NCBI RefSeq assembly: GCF_009665255.1
Contig: NZ_CP035686.1
Coordinates: forward strand, 1,364,001 to 1,428,000
From: Vibrio metoecus
GTDB lineage: Bacteria > Pseudomonadota > Gammaproteobacteria > Enterobacterales > Vibrionaceae
Direction of reading: 5' to 3'
DNA: 64,000 nucleotides
Part shown: positions 1 through 9,482 of the stretch, piece by piece
How positions within the stretch are numbered: position 1 is the first letter of the stretch
How the letters are laid out: the number at the start of each line of letters is the position of its first letter
The notes under the pieces: model-generated
Told to the model about the DNA's origin: nothing
The model's input: only the letters and a program-made list of their open reading frames with translations
Databases searched by the model: none
Position numbers and translations under genes: made by a program

Positions 1-247
1 TATATAATCACAGCATAGTTAGCTTTATACGATTGTCAACCAAAATACTGTGATTTCATACAGCATTTTAGTCGTCGCGTTCTATTCATGATAAAAAGCC
101 AAGAAACACGAACGATACATCAGCGCAGTGAATATCTTGTGTTAGCATGCCGTTATCATCACAAAATGAGACAACACGTTGAATAAGCGATTGTTTATCA
201 AGTGACTGTTCTATATATTTTCCGAACCAAGATCACATTATTAGATT

Positions 248-2203
248 ATGAAACTCTATTTGAAACCCTCATTGCTTGTACTGAGTCTGTTTGCCTCTCT
301 CTGCACCGCATCCGAACGCTTAGCGTGGGAAGAGGTATACGCGAAATCACTGTATAAACATGATGAAAGTGCATTGCAGCTGTTGCGCGATCGCTACCGC
401 TCTCTCCCTGATGGTACGGAAAAACTCTATATTGTTTCTAGAATTCAAGGCTATTTTGTGCTCCAAGGCCAACCCTATTATGGTGAAGCAGCAGAGGTAC
501 AAGATGCTTATACGGCAAGCGAACAACGTTTCTTAGAAGCACTGAATCAAGAAGAAGCGCTCAATTATCAAAACGCAGAAGCGACGTATCTGGCGTTTTA
601 TTCAGAGATGAAGCAACAAGATGACCAAGATGGCTTGGTGTTGTTCGAATATCATCTTTGCCGATTATTTCAACGCCATGGAAGACCTTACAAAGCGCGT
701 TTTTACTGCTCACAGATGGATCAACGTTTACAGAATGCAGAAAACCCTCTGTTTCCGCGCTATCGCGGTTTGCATTTAGTGGCGAATAACCTTGAATATT
801 TGGGTGAGTATCAAGAAGCCTTAGGCGTTTACGACACCCTGCTCAAACTCTTACCAGACTACGTCGACCCCTCAGGGGTCTACAATGATGTGGGCTTGCT
901 GATGAACACATTAGGGCAATATGAACCAGCCCTAGACTACCTGAATAAGGCTTTGGAATACCGTCAACAGCAGAGCAATCCCTTATTGATTGCGCAAGTT
1001 GAGCACAGCTTAGGCGATGTTTATTTCAAACAAGGCGCATATCAACAGAGCATTGAGCATTTTATTCAAGCGGAAAAACTGCTCTCCCCCAGCAATTACC
1101 TTTTTGGGCTTGCTTATGTTCACCTTGGGCTCGGCAAAGCTTATGTTGCATTAAACAATTTTATCGAAGGTGATCAGCATCTTTTGCAAGCCTTGGATTA
1201 TGTCAATCAACATCAAGATCAGTACCTGAAAAGCCTCATTTACTTGTCGCTTTCACAAGCATTTTTGAAAGAGCAGAAATATCCTCAAGCCATCGATTAT
1301 GCCAACCAAGCTATCACCATTGCCGAGACTGCCTCTCTCCCGCGGATCAAAGCAGAAGGATTACTGCAGCTCGCCACCATTGCCGATCATCAACAACAGT
1401 ATCAACAAGCATTGAACTGGTATCGTCAATATGCGGAAAGTGAGTTGCAATTGCGTAATACGGAACAGCGCAAAGCGTTTGAGGCTCTCGATCTTTCTAA
1501 AGCAGAGTTAGAACAAAAGCGCAGTGTCAATTTCTGGCGTGAAAACTATCAAACCTTAACCGAGAAATACGAAGTGTTGAAGTGGCAACGTATTTCGCTT
1601 TCCATCCTGATTCTCTTACTCGCACTAGCTCTGCCTTTTGCTTACTATCGACGTAAAAGAGAGTGTGCGCAGAGTACACAGGATCGTCTTCACGGAGTGC
1701 TAAGTCGGACGGCTGGCTTAGAACGTTTAACGCATATTGATGCATGTGCTCGTTCGGAACAAACACACCTGTTGGTGTTACTCGATATAGATCAGTTGCG
1801 TGAGTTCAATGAAAATTTTGGATATGAGCATGGGGATGCAGCGTTACAAAGCATGGTTAATACACTGCAAGAGCAGCTCAGCTCTAAGGATTTCTTGTGT
1901 CGGTTAGGTGACGATGAGTTTTTAATTGTGATGCCAAACAGCGATCGTACCAGTGCCGAAACACGGATATTCGCCCTTCATTACTCCGTGAATACTCAAA
2001 ATGAGGCGCTACTGAACTCTAACCAAGGCTGGAGTGTAACAATGAGCTATTTGGCACTGGACGGTTCTTTAGCGAACGAACACCACTTCTACCCTCAACT
2101 TGATACCGCGCTCAGTATCGCTAAGAAGAATGGTCGAAGTGGTATAGTTGATGCTGCGGACCTAACTAATGGGCTGCTGACTGCTTGCTCATCAACGCAT
2201 TGA
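248..2203 (+). CDS. TPR-repeat membrane protein with degenerate GGDEF domain
   Basis: 651 aa. The first ~20 residues look like a signal peptide. A helical TPR region (about residues 180-400, with repeats such as 'YEPALDYLNKALEY' and 'YQQSIEHFIQAEKL') is probably periplasmic. One membrane helix follows at about 448-467, then a cytoplasmic C-terminal GGDEF-like domain. The signature reads GDDEF (residues 554-558) instead of GGDEF/GGEEF, so the second glycine is lost. Diguanylate cyclase activity is therefore doubtful; a receptor or regulatory role is possible (inference). No strong ribosome-binding site precedes the ATG. The 3' end overlaps the convergent queC gene by 38 bp. Confidence 0.85.
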   Translation: MKLYLKPSLLVLSLFASLCTASERLAWEEVYAKSLYKHDESALQLLRDRYRSLPDGTEKLYIVSRIQGYFVLQGQPYYGEAAEVQDAYTASEQRFLEALNQEEALNYQNAEATYLAFYSEMKQQDDQDGLVLFEYHLCRLFQRHGRPYKARFYCSQMDQRLQNAENPLFPRYRGLHLVANNLEYLGEYQEALGVYDTLLKLLPDYVDPSGVYNDVGLLMNTLGQYEPALDYLNKALEYRQQQSNPLLIAQVEHSLGDVYFKQGAYQQSIEHFIQAEKLLSPSNYLFGLAYVHLGLGKAYVALNNFIEGDQHLLQALDYVNQHQDQYLKSLIYLSLSQAFLKEQKYPQAIDYANQAITIAETASLPRIKAEGLLQLATIADHQQQYQQALNWYRQYAESELQLRNTEQRKAFEALDLSKAELEQKRSVNFWRENYQTLTEKYEVLKWQRISLSILILLLALALPFAYYRRKRECAQSTQDRLHGVLSRTAGLERLTHIDACARSEQTHLLVLLDIDQLREFNENFGYEHGDAALQSMVNTLQEQLSSKDFLCRLGDDEFLIVMPNSDRTSAETRIFALHYSVNTQNEALLNSNQGWSVTMSYLALDGSLANEHHFYPQLDTALSIAKKNGRSGIVDAADLTNGLLTACSSTH

Positions 2204-2861
2204 GTACGTCAGAACGATTGTCGAGGTAATCATTGAGTCCAGCTTTGCGTAAATGGCAAGCTGGACACTCCCCACAACCATCACCAATCAACCCGTTGTA
2301 ACAGGTTAAGGTTTGCTGACGCACCAGATCAAGAGCACCGAGTTGATCGGCTAATGCCCATGTTTCCGCTTTATTCAGCCACATTAACGGGGTACGAATG
2401 GTTAACGGCATATCCATCCCCTTCACTAGAGATTGGTTCATCGATTTTACAAACTCATCTCGACAATCGGGATAGCCTGAAAAATCTGTTTCACACACTC
2501 CCGTAATCACTGTCTTAGCCCCAATTTGGTAGGCATAAATACCTGCTAGGGTGAGAAAGAGGATATTGCGTCCCGGCACAAAAGAGTTAGGCAGACCATT
2601 TGCCTGTAACTCATGTGATACGGGAATGTCATCTCGGGTTAATGAACTGATTGCCAGTTCATTGAGCAAGCTGACATCCATCACTTTATGTGCCGTAACT
2701 CCGAGCTGTTTGGCCAGTTGTTGCGCCACTTCAATTTCAAGCTTATGGCGCTGGCCATAATCAAAAGTGATCGCATGTACCTCATCAAATTCTTGCAACG
2801 CTTGAACGAGACAAGTGGTTGAATCTTGCCCACCACTGAACACGACGACGGCTTTATTCAT
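2166..2861 (-). CDS. queC: 7-cyano-7-deazaguanine (preQ0) synthase QueC
   Basis: 231 aa, the usual family length. QueC converts 7-carboxy-7-deazaguanine to preQ0 with ATP and ammonia, on the way to queuosine in tRNA. The N-terminal PP-loop motif SGGQDS is present (residues 9-14). Near the C-terminus are the zinc-binding cysteines of TCYN and CGECPAC. AGGGAA precedes the ATG. It lies 12 bp downstream of queE, which supplies its substrate, so the two are probably co-transcribed. Confidence 0.96.
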   Translation of the reverse strand: MNKAVVVFSGGQDSTTCLVQALQEFDEVHAITFDYGQRHKLEIEVAQQLAKQLGVTAHKVMDVSLLNELAISSLTRDDIPVSHELQANGLPNSFVPGRNILFLTLAGIYAYQIGAKTVITGVCETDFSGYPDCRDEFVKSMNQSLVKGMDMPLTIRTPLMWLNKAETWALADQLGALDLVRQQTLTCYNGLIGDGCGECPACHLRKAGLNDYLDNRSDVLNALMSKQSAAH

Positions 2862-2873
2862 AATGTTTTCCCT

Positions 2874-3542
2874 TTAAGCAATATTGAGATATTTATGAGT
2901 TTGAATAGAGAGACGCCAATTGCGCGCAATGCAAGTGCGAATGCATAGTTCTGTCGCACGAGGCTTTTGACTAATCGGTTGCAAAGCAATCACCGTTTCA
3001 TCCGTAACTTTTGCTCGTACTAACAGCTCATCAAGATTATCAATATCTTTTTCGGTGGCAACAGGGTGTTTAATTTCATTAGCGCGCTGTAATGCAGAAT
3101 CGAGAATCGGTAACTTGCCTTTCATCGCCACTTTAGGTGACACCGTCACCCACGTTAAGGGTGTGGCACGTACTTCATAAGTACCACTCGTCTCAATTTG
3201 ACAATTGCAACCAATGCTTTCAAAAGCTTGCGTTAATTCAGTCAAATCATAAACACAAGGCTCGCCACCGGTGATCACAATGTGCTTGGCTTGATAACCT
3301 TGTGATTGATAACGCTGAACAACATCTTGAGCACTCGCGTGACACCAGGTAGGGGCATCGCTAGTTTTAAGTAAGATTTGAGAAAATGAGGTTTGATCGG
3401 CATCTAGGCTTTCCCACGTCTGCTTCGTATCACACCAAGCACACCCTACTGGGCAGCCTTGCAAACGCACAAACACCGCTGGAACACCCGTAAATACGCC
3501 CTCGCCTTGGATGGTTTCAAACATTTCATTAATTCGGTACAA
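2874..3542 (-). CDS. queE: 7-carboxy-7-deazaguanine synthase QueE (radical SAM)
   Basis: 222 aa. QueE rearranges 6-carboxytetrahydropterin to 7-carboxy-7-deazaguanine. The radical-SAM cluster motif is CPVGCAWC (C-x3-C-x2-C), followed by DTKQTW, and the N-terminus 'INEMFETIQGEG' is typical. The best start is a TTG at 3542 with AGG about 9 bases upstream; no in-frame ATG fits better. It is the first gene of a queE-queC pair. In enterics QueE also has a reported role in division under stress; nothing in the sequence here tests that. Confidence 0.95.
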   Translation of the reverse strand: MYRINEMFETIQGEGVFTGVPAVFVRLQGCPVGCAWCDTKQTWESLDADQTSFSQILLKTSDAPTWCHASAQDVVQRYQSQGYQAKHIVITGGEPCVYDLTELTQAFESIGCNCQIETSGTYEVRATPLTWVTVSPKVAMKGKLPILDSALQRANEIKHPVATEKDIDNLDELLVRAKVTDETVIALQPISQKPRATELCIRTCIARNWRLSIQTHKYLNIA

Positions 3543-3738
3543 GATGAACGACCTAATAGAGATAAACAGAGTTGCAGGGGGCAGACCATAATGGAGATGG
3601 CGATCGAGGTCAATTTAAATGCATAGATGCCGCCCAAAATTACTCCTGTTTTCATTTTTCAGTTCGATAGCTCACAGTTCAATCCGGAAGTGTATATAAT
3701 CAAGCTCTTTCCTCCTCTTCCACTTACGTAGGTAACCG

Positions 3739-4566
3739 ATGTACAAACTGATTGCGCTCGACATGGATGGCACACTACTCAATAGCCAAAAGCAAATCTC
3801 ACCTCGCACCAAACAAGCCATTGCTCAGGCTCGCCAACAAGGTATTCATGTAGTTTTAGCATCGGGTCGGCCGATTGATGGAATGCGCAGCAAATTGGAA
3901 GAGCTAAACCTGACGAGCCATAACGATTATGTTCTGTACTACAACGGTTCAATGGTCGCAAATGTAGGAAGTGGCGAGATTATTCATCAGCAGATCATTG
4001 ATGGTAAATCTGCAAAGCGGGTAGCTCGCCTAGCACAAGAGTGGGGATTAAACACCCACGCCTTTAGCCAAATTCACGGGCTAATTACCCCAAAAACCAG
4101 CCAATATACCGAGGTTGAAGCAACCATTAATGGGCTCAGTATTACAGAGATGGACTTTGAACAGTTGGCTGACGACCATCCAATCATCAAAGCCATGATC
4201 GTCGGTGAGCCAGATAAGCTCAGTAATGCAATAAGCCAGTTGCCACAAGAGTGGCGAGAAGAGTTTACCGTCGTACAAAGTGCACCGTTCTTTTTAGAAT
4301 TTCTTAATATAGGCAGTAATAAAGGTGTAGGTGTACAGGCGATAGCCCAACATCTAGGTATCGGTGCTCATCACGTTATCTGTATGGGTGATGCGGAAAA
4401 TGATCATCACATGCTTGAATATGCAGGGTTGGGGATCGCAATGGCTAATGCCATGGAAGAAACAAAACGCATCGCGGATCACATTACGTTAAGCAATGAT
4501 CAAGATGGTGTCGCCGTTGCAATTGAACGTTTTGCGCTTGGCTGTTTGAGTGAAGTCGAAGAATAA
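3739..4566 (+). CDS. Cof-type HAD phosphatase (YidA-like)
   Basis: 275 aa. HAD motif I is DMDGTL near the N-terminus (residues 8-13) and motif IV is GDAENDHHM in the C-terminal part. The intervening cap domain is of the Cof/C2 type. Overall it resembles E. coli YidA, a sugar-phosphate phosphatase, across its whole length; the exact substrate cannot be told from sequence. AGG lies just before the start (GTAGGTAACCG then ATG). It is monocistronic, with its own promoter region downstream of the divergent queE and a strong hairpin after the stop codon. Confidence 0.9.
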   Translation: MYKLIALDMDGTLLNSQKQISPRTKQAIAQARQQGIHVVLASGRPIDGMRSKLEELNLTSHNDYVLYYNGSMVANVGSGEIIHQQIIDGKSAKRVARLAQEWGLNTHAFSQIHGLITPKTSQYTEVEATINGLSITEMDFEQLADDHPIIKAMIVGEPDKLSNAISQLPQEWREEFTVVQSAPFFLEFLNIGSNKGVGVQAIAQHLGIGAHHVICMGDAENDHHMLEYAGLGIAMANAMEETKRIADHITLSNDQDGVAVAIERFALGCLSEVEE

Positions 4567-4574
4567 GTCAGTCC

Positions 4575-4602
4575 GGTAAGGCAGAACTCTGCCTTACCTT
4601 TT
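4575..4602. terminator. Bidirectional hairpin terminator
   Basis: GGTAAGGCAGA (4575-4585) pairs with its exact complement at 4588-4598, followed by TTTT. It sits between the convergent HAD phosphatase and siroheme genes and could serve both. Confidence 0.8.
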
Positions 4603-5539
4603 ACACTTGTTGAGCGAGTTTTAGCACTCGCGCTTTGCCTTGCAACAACGCATATTCACTACTTCCTTCAGGGATCATCACACACACGTGTTGTTTCTCC
4701 TGCTGCGCGGCTGAAAGTAACGTGCTCAATTCGACAGAAGAATAAAAACTTTGCCTTTGCGCATCACGTCGGCACAAATCGACAAAAGCAAACGGGCAAT
4801 TTTGTGTATGTAAAACCAACTCCGCTTGCTGCATGTGACGCAACGCTTTTAATGAAAGTAGCTCCACATCACGTCCAAACTCTATCCATGTAATACTGAA
4901 TGTTTTGTCGGCAGACTGGCCTAGCAAATGAATATATATTCGTTCTAAGCTTTCTCTATCTTGCGCATTTTTCACCTCGGGGTGCGCAAAAAAACGCTCC
5001 CAAAACTGACGTCGAAGATCAACATTCGGAAGAAAATCTTGTATCGAGTGACGCTTGGATGCTGCAAAATCAGCTAGCAAAGCCAGATTTTGCGCCAATA
5101 CCGCCTCAAGAGTTTCTCGAATATTACGGATCAACACTGGCGATGCACCACCGCTAGATATAGCGAGTTGGATGCGCCCACGCTCGATCATCGAAGGGGT
5201 AATAAAATCACAATAGGGTTGGTCATCCACTACGTTAACCAAAATCCCCTGCTCTTTCGCATCTTTATGAACTTGGTGGTTGAGTTCTGGATTATCCGTG
5301 GTCGCCCACACTTGAACATAACGCTTATCCAACCAGTGCGATGAATAAAAATGCTGAATCCAGTGGCACTTCCCTTCTTGGATCCAGTTTTGCAATACAG
5401 GAGCAACGTGCGGGGAGATCACCGTGACTTTGGCATCCGCTCTCAGCAATGCATCAATTTTTCGACAAGCAACCTCACCACCACCCACGACCAGTACAGG
5501 TTTATTTGTTAGATCCAGAAACAACGGAAAATAGCGCAT
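4601..5539 (-). CDS. Precorrin-2 dehydrogenase/sirohydrochlorin ferrochelatase with decayed SUMT tail
   Basis: 312 aa. Residues 1-205 match the N-terminal half of CysG (Met8p/SirC type): Rossmann motif VVGGGEVACRK, NVVDDQ carrying the catalytic Asp (residue 105, equivalent to Asp104 of enteric CysG), and ISSGGASP. This half oxidises precorrin-2 and inserts iron to make siroheme. Residues ~216-300 still align by eye with the start of the CysG uroporphyrinogen-III methyltransferase domain ('LLSLKALRHMQQAELVL', 'DLCRRDAQR'). However, the SAM-binding GAGPGD has become IEFGRD, and GDPFIFGRG is replaced by EGSSEYA and then stops. Methyltransferase activity must come from another protein. It stands alone on this strand. 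Confidence 0.88.
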   Translation of the reverse strand: MRYFPLFLDLTNKPVLVVGGGEVACRKIDALLRADAKVTVISPHVAPVLQNWIQEGKCHWIQHFYSSHWLDKRYVQVWATTDNPELNHQVHKDAKEQGILVNVVDDQPYCDFITPSMIERGRIQLAISSGGASPVLIRNIRETLEAVLAQNLALLADFAASKRHSIQDFLPNVDLRRQFWERFFAHPEVKNAQDRESLERIYIHLLGQSADKTFSITWIEFGRDVELLSLKALRHMQQAELVLHTQNCPFAFVDLCRRDAQRQSFYSSVELSTLLSAAQQEKQHVCVMIPEGSSEYALLQGKARVLKLAQQV

Positions 5540-5993
5540 AGTACTTCTTATGGTTGTTTATCCTTAACTTGGGTTCATGCTACCAAAAATGGGGCAAGGA
5601 AATCATCTAATAACCCGAATGAAATAAAATCTGTGCAAATTTCACCCATTAATTAGTGAATTCGACTAAACCTTAACAAATTAACAGAACTATTAATTAT
5701 AAGTTTATTTACTCACCACCACGCCATTCTGTTGCACCACTCTGTCACCCAGTTGCACTATTTACATTTATTTAACACTTCGCCATTCTTGGCGCTGTTA
5801 GGGAATTGACGAATTAAGCAACTCTTTTCACGAGTAGTTTGAGAAATCTTACATCCTTACCTACGCTTACAACTGGTTGATTTGTCAATGTGCAACCACA
5901 GCGGCATCGACCAATAACTTAGAAACACAACATAGCTGAACCCTTGTATCAGGTGTCACCTGGTCAAAAACGGATCAAACAGGAAGGATACAA
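5540..5993. other. Intergenic region: promoters of siroheme gene and aapJ operon
   Basis: 454 bp between divergent genes with no credible ORF. It is AT-rich over 5620-5790. A 13-bp odd palindrome CAGGTG-T-CACCTG (5950-5962) lies 31 bp before the aapJ start and could be an operator or a leader hairpin. AGGAAGGAT directly precedes aapJ. I cannot place a -10/-35 pair with confidence. Confidence 0.5.
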
Positions 5994-7022
5994 ATGGCGA
6001 ATAAACTCACTGTTCTTGCTTCTGTCGTCGCAGCCTCGTCTGCGTTACTGGCCCAATCGGCGTCAGCCGCAGAAAGCACTCTAGACAAAGTGTTATCTCA
6101 AGGTTTCATTACTTGTGGCGTCAGTACAGGCTTACCGGGTTTTTCTAACCCAAATGCGAAAGGGGATTGGGAAGGAATTGACGTTGAATATTGCCAAGCA
6201 CTTGCAGCGGCAGTTCTCGGCGATAAAACTAAGGTCAAATTTGTACCACTTACGGCGAAAGAACGATTCACCGCACTGCAATCTGGTGAAATTGATGTTT
6301 TATCACGTAACACCACTTGGACTTTACAACGTGATAGTGCACTCGGCCTCAACTTTGTTGGCGTGAACTATTACGACGGCCAAGGCTTTATGGTGAAAAA
6401 AGACCTAGGAGTCAAAAGCGCGAAAGAATTAGATGGTGCATCAGTCTGCGTACAGTCTGGTACCACCACCGAACTTAACCTTGCCGATTATTTCCGCAAC
6501 AGCGGCATGAAATACAAACCAGTGGTATTTGATACTGCAGCACAAACCTCCAAAGGCTTTGATGCGGGTCGTTGTGATGTGTTGACGACAGACCAATCAG
6601 GTCTGTACGCACTCCGACTGAATCTAGAAAAACCTGATACTGCTGTCGTACTACCTGAAATCATTTCCAAAGAGCCGCTTGGACCAGTGGTTCGTCAAGA
6701 TGATGATAAGTGGTTCAACGTAGCAAAATGGGTACTGTATGCAATGGTGAACGCGGAAGAATACGGCATCACATCGAAAAACGTTGATGAGATGATGAAA
6801 TCAGAAAACCCTGAAGTAAAACGTATTCTTGGTCTTGATGGCCCTAAAGGTACTGGTCTTGGTATCCGTGATGACTGGAGCTATCAAATCGTGAAACAAG
6901 TGGGTAACTACGGCGAAAGCTTTGAGCGTACCGTCGGTAAAGGTTCACCACTCCAAATTGACCGCGGTGTGAATGCACTATGGAACGCAGGCGGTTTTAT
7001 GTACGCACCACCTATCCGTTAA
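5994..7022 (+). CDS. aapJ: Polar amino-acid ABC transporter, periplasmic binding protein
   Basis: 342 aa. A signal peptide with a probable cut after 'AQSASAA' is followed by a family-3 solute-binding protein ('GFITCGVSTGLPGFS', 'GIDVEYCQALAAAVLG'). It matches AapJ/BztA, which binds L-amino acids such as glutamate and aspartate in the periplasm; the substrate range here is inferred. An AGGAAGGA ribosome-binding site precedes the ATG. First gene of an aapJQMP operon, and separated from aapQ by a hairpin that may favour its expression over the permeases. Confidence 0.93.
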   Translation: MANKLTVLASVVAASSALLAQSASAAESTLDKVLSQGFITCGVSTGLPGFSNPNAKGDWEGIDVEYCQALAAAVLGDKTKVKFVPLTAKERFTALQSGEIDVLSRNTTWTLQRDSALGLNFVGVNYYDGQGFMVKKDLGVKSAKELDGASVCVQSGTTTELNLADYFRNSGMKYKPVVFDTAAQTSKGFDAGRCDVLTTDQSGLYALRLNLEKPDTAVVLPEIISKEPLGPVVRQDDDKWFNVAKWVLYAMVNAEEYGITSKNVDEMMKSENPEVKRILGLDGPKGTGLGIRDDWSYQIVKQVGNYGESFERTVGKGSPLQIDRGVNALWNAGGFMYAPPIR

Positions 7023-7051
7023 TAAATAACCATAATACCTGACCACCTTAG

Positions 7052-7087
7052 AGCTGCAGCATGTCACGTTCACTGCGTGCTGCAGCT
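7052..7087 (+). other. Intercistronic hairpin aapJ-aapQ
   Basis: AGCTGCAGCA (7052-7061) pairs with TGCTGCAGCT (7078-7087). No U-run follows, so it is more likely an mRNA-stabilising or partial-termination element than a full terminator. It starts 30 bases after the aapJ stop. Confidence 0.65.
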
Positions 7088-7155
7088 TTAAGTCAAAAAG
7101 GAATCTGTGCTAGGCACAAAGCCAAACACAAATATGGATAAGAGGTTATTGCTGT

Positions 7156-8361
7156 ATGAAACCCACAAATAACGTGGCGTCATCACCTTCTGACGCACAT
7201 TCGAAGCATACTAATTTGCTTTATAACCCCACTTTTCGTTCTGCCGCCTTTCAGTTTATCGCTGTTTGTGCCTTAGTCTTTTTTCTATACACCATAGTAA
7301 ACAATGCGTTAACCAACCTCGAGTCTAGAGGTATCGCCACCGGATTCGCGTTCTTAGATCAACCAGCTGGTTTTGGTATCAGCCAATCACTCGTAGAGTA
7401 CGATGAAACCTACAGTTACGGTCGAACCTTCGTAGTCGGCTTACTCAATACGGCTCTAGTTTCTTTATTGGGTATTATTCTTGCCACACTATTGGGATTT
7501 GTATTAGGTATTGCACGTTTATCGAGCAACTGGTTGATTAGCCGTCTTGCCGCGGTTTACATTGAGACCTTTCGTAACATTCCCTTGCTGCTACAAATCT
7601 TCTTCTGGTACTTCGTTGTATTACAAGCCTTACCTTCGGCTAAACAGAGCATGCATTTAGGTGAGTGGCTCTATTTAAACGTTAAAGGCCTCTATCTCGT
7701 TAAACCGATTTTTGAAGCGAGTAGTATGTGGGTCTTTTTTACGCTCATCGCTGGTGTTGCTGCTTGTTGGGTATTGAGCATATGGGCGAGAAATCGCCAA
7801 CGCTTGACTGGACAACAAACGCCTATGGGGCGATATGTGGTGCTATTCTGCGGCGTATTCCCAGTGCTGGTTTACTACTTGCTCGGTCAGCCCATTACTG
7901 CAGAATACCCCGTATTACGTGGTTTCAACTTCCAAGGTGGCATCACTGTGCTGCCCGAACTGGCGGCTTTACTGGTTGCCTTGACCATCTATACCGCTTC
8001 CTTTATTGCAGAAATAGTACGTTCAGGGATCAATGCGGTAAGCCATGGACAAACGGAAGCCGCAATGTCTCTGGGGTTACCACGTTCCAAAACGTTGAAA
8101 TTAGTGATTATTCCTCAGGCCTTGCGAATTATTATTCCGCCACTCACCAGCCAATATTTGAATCTAACCAAAAACTCCTCCCTCGCGATGGCGATTGGTT
8201 ATCCCGATCTGGTATCGGTCTTTGCGGGCACAACACTCAACCAGACGGGTCAAGCGATTGAAATTATCTCGATGACAATGTTGGTTTATCTGAGCTTGAG
8301 CTTACTCACTTCCGCTTTGATGAACTTATATAACCGTAAAGTGGCTTTGGTGGAGAGATAA
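7156..8361 (+). CDS. aapQ: Amino-acid ABC transporter permease AapQ
   Basis: 401 aa, multi-spanning inner-membrane permease of the HisM/GlnP type. Two conserved regions are split by a long insertion, as is usual in AapQ/BztB: 'SLLGIILATLLGFVLGIARLS' (given in part) near residue 100 and the EAA-loop 'GQTEAAMSLGLPRSKTLK' near residue 300. It forms the heterodimeric channel with AapM. It is separated by only 2 bp from aapM, so translational coupling is likely. Confidence 0.93.
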   Translation: MKPTNNVASSPSDAHSKHTNLLYNPTFRSAAFQFIAVCALVFFLYTIVNNALTNLESRGIATGFAFLDQPAGFGISQSLVEYDETYSYGRTFVVGLLNTALVSLLGIILATLLGFVLGIARLSSNWLISRLAAVYIETFRNIPLLLQIFFWYFVVLQALPSAKQSMHLGEWLYLNVKGLYLVKPIFEASSMWVFFTLIAGVAACWVLSIWARNRQRLTGQQTPMGRYVVLFCGVFPVLVYYLLGQPITAEYPVLRGFNFQGGITVLPELAALLVALTIYTASFIAEIVRSGINAVSHGQTEAAMSLGLPRSKTLKLVIIPQALRIIIPPLTSQYLNLTKNSSLAMAIGYPDLVSVFAGTTLNQTGQAIEIISMTMLVYLSLSLLTSALMNLYNRKVALVER

Positions 8362-8363
8362 TT

Positions 8364-9461
8364 ATGAAGACACATCAATTTCAACCTAGCCTACCACCAC
8401 CAGGAAATACCACTGGCTTTATCGGTTGGCTACGTAAAAACTTATTTAATAGTCCGTTCAATAGCGTAGCCACGCTCGTGCTAGGTTATTTCGCACTCCA
8501 AGGTATTTGGCATATTTTTGATTGGGCAATCATCAATGCTAACTGGAGTGGCAGTACACGTAATGACTGTACTCTCGATGGCGCATGTTGGGTATTCATC
8601 AGCGTCCGCTGGGAGCAGTTCATGTATGGCTTCTACCCTGCGGCTGAGTTGTGGAGACCAAGGCTATTCTTCTTTACGCTCGCACTTTTCGTCGCACTGC
8701 TTGCGTATGAGAAAACACCCAAAAGAACGTGGGTATGGTTGGTTTTTGTCAATATCTACCCTTTCTTCGCCGCGATCCTGCTTTATGGTGGACTATTCGG
8801 GCTTGAGGTGGTCGAAACCCACAAATGGGGTGGATTACTAGTCACACTCATCATTGCTTTGGTCGGTATTATTGCTTCTTTACCGATTGGCGTTGCCCTC
8901 GCATTGGGACGACGCTCCGATATGCCGATTATTCGCAGTTTGTGCACTGTCTATATTGAAGTATGGCGAGGCGTACCGCTGATTACGGTTCTCTTTATGG
9001 CATCAGTGATGCTGCCACTGTTTTTATCTCAAGGCAGCGAAATTGACAAATTGCTACGCGCTTTGATCGGCGTGGTCATGTTCAGTGCCGCTTACATGGC
9101 CGAGGTGATTCGTGGTGGCTTACAGGCCATCCCCAAAGGGCAATATGAAGCAGCTGACGCATTGGGTTTGAGTTATTGGAAAAAAATGGGGCTGATTATT
9201 TTGCCTCAGGCTTTAAAGATCACTATTCCATCGATTGTAAATACCTTTATTGGTCTGTTCAAAGACACCAGCTTAGTGCTGATCATCGGTATGTTTGATG
9301 TGCTCGGCATCGGTCAATCAGCGAATACCGACCCTAACTGGCTCGGATTTGCTACAGAAAGTTATGTTTTTGTCGCGTTAGTGTTCTGGGTTTTCTGCTT
9401 CGGCATGTCGAGATATTCGATATGGCTTGAAGGCAAACTCCATACCGGTCACAAACGATAA
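8364..9461 (+). CDS. aapM: Amino-acid ABC transporter permease AapM
   Basis: 365 aa membrane protein and partner of AapQ. The EAA motif that docks the ATPase is 'GQYEAADALGLSYWKK', followed by 'IILPQALKITIPSIVNTFI'. A hydrophilic N-terminal stretch and several helices before the permease core are typical of AapM/BztC. It starts directly after the aapQ stop and is followed 21 bp later by aapP. Confidence 0.93.
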   Translation: MKTHQFQPSLPPPGNTTGFIGWLRKNLFNSPFNSVATLVLGYFALQGIWHIFDWAIINANWSGSTRNDCTLDGACWVFISVRWEQFMYGFYPAAELWRPRLFFFTLALFVALLAYEKTPKRTWVWLVFVNIYPFFAAILLYGGLFGLEVVETHKWGGLLVTLIIALVGIIASLPIGVALALGRRSDMPIIRSLCTVYIEVWRGVPLITVLFMASVMLPLFLSQGSEIDKLLRALIGVVMFSAAYMAEVIRGGLQAIPKGQYEAADALGLSYWKKMGLIILPQALKITIPSIVNTFIGLFKDTSLVLIIGMFDVLGIGQSANTDPNWLGFATESYVFVALVFWVFCFGMSRYSIWLEGKLHTGHKR

Positions 9462-9482
9462 GTCACTTGCAAGGAACGTATT

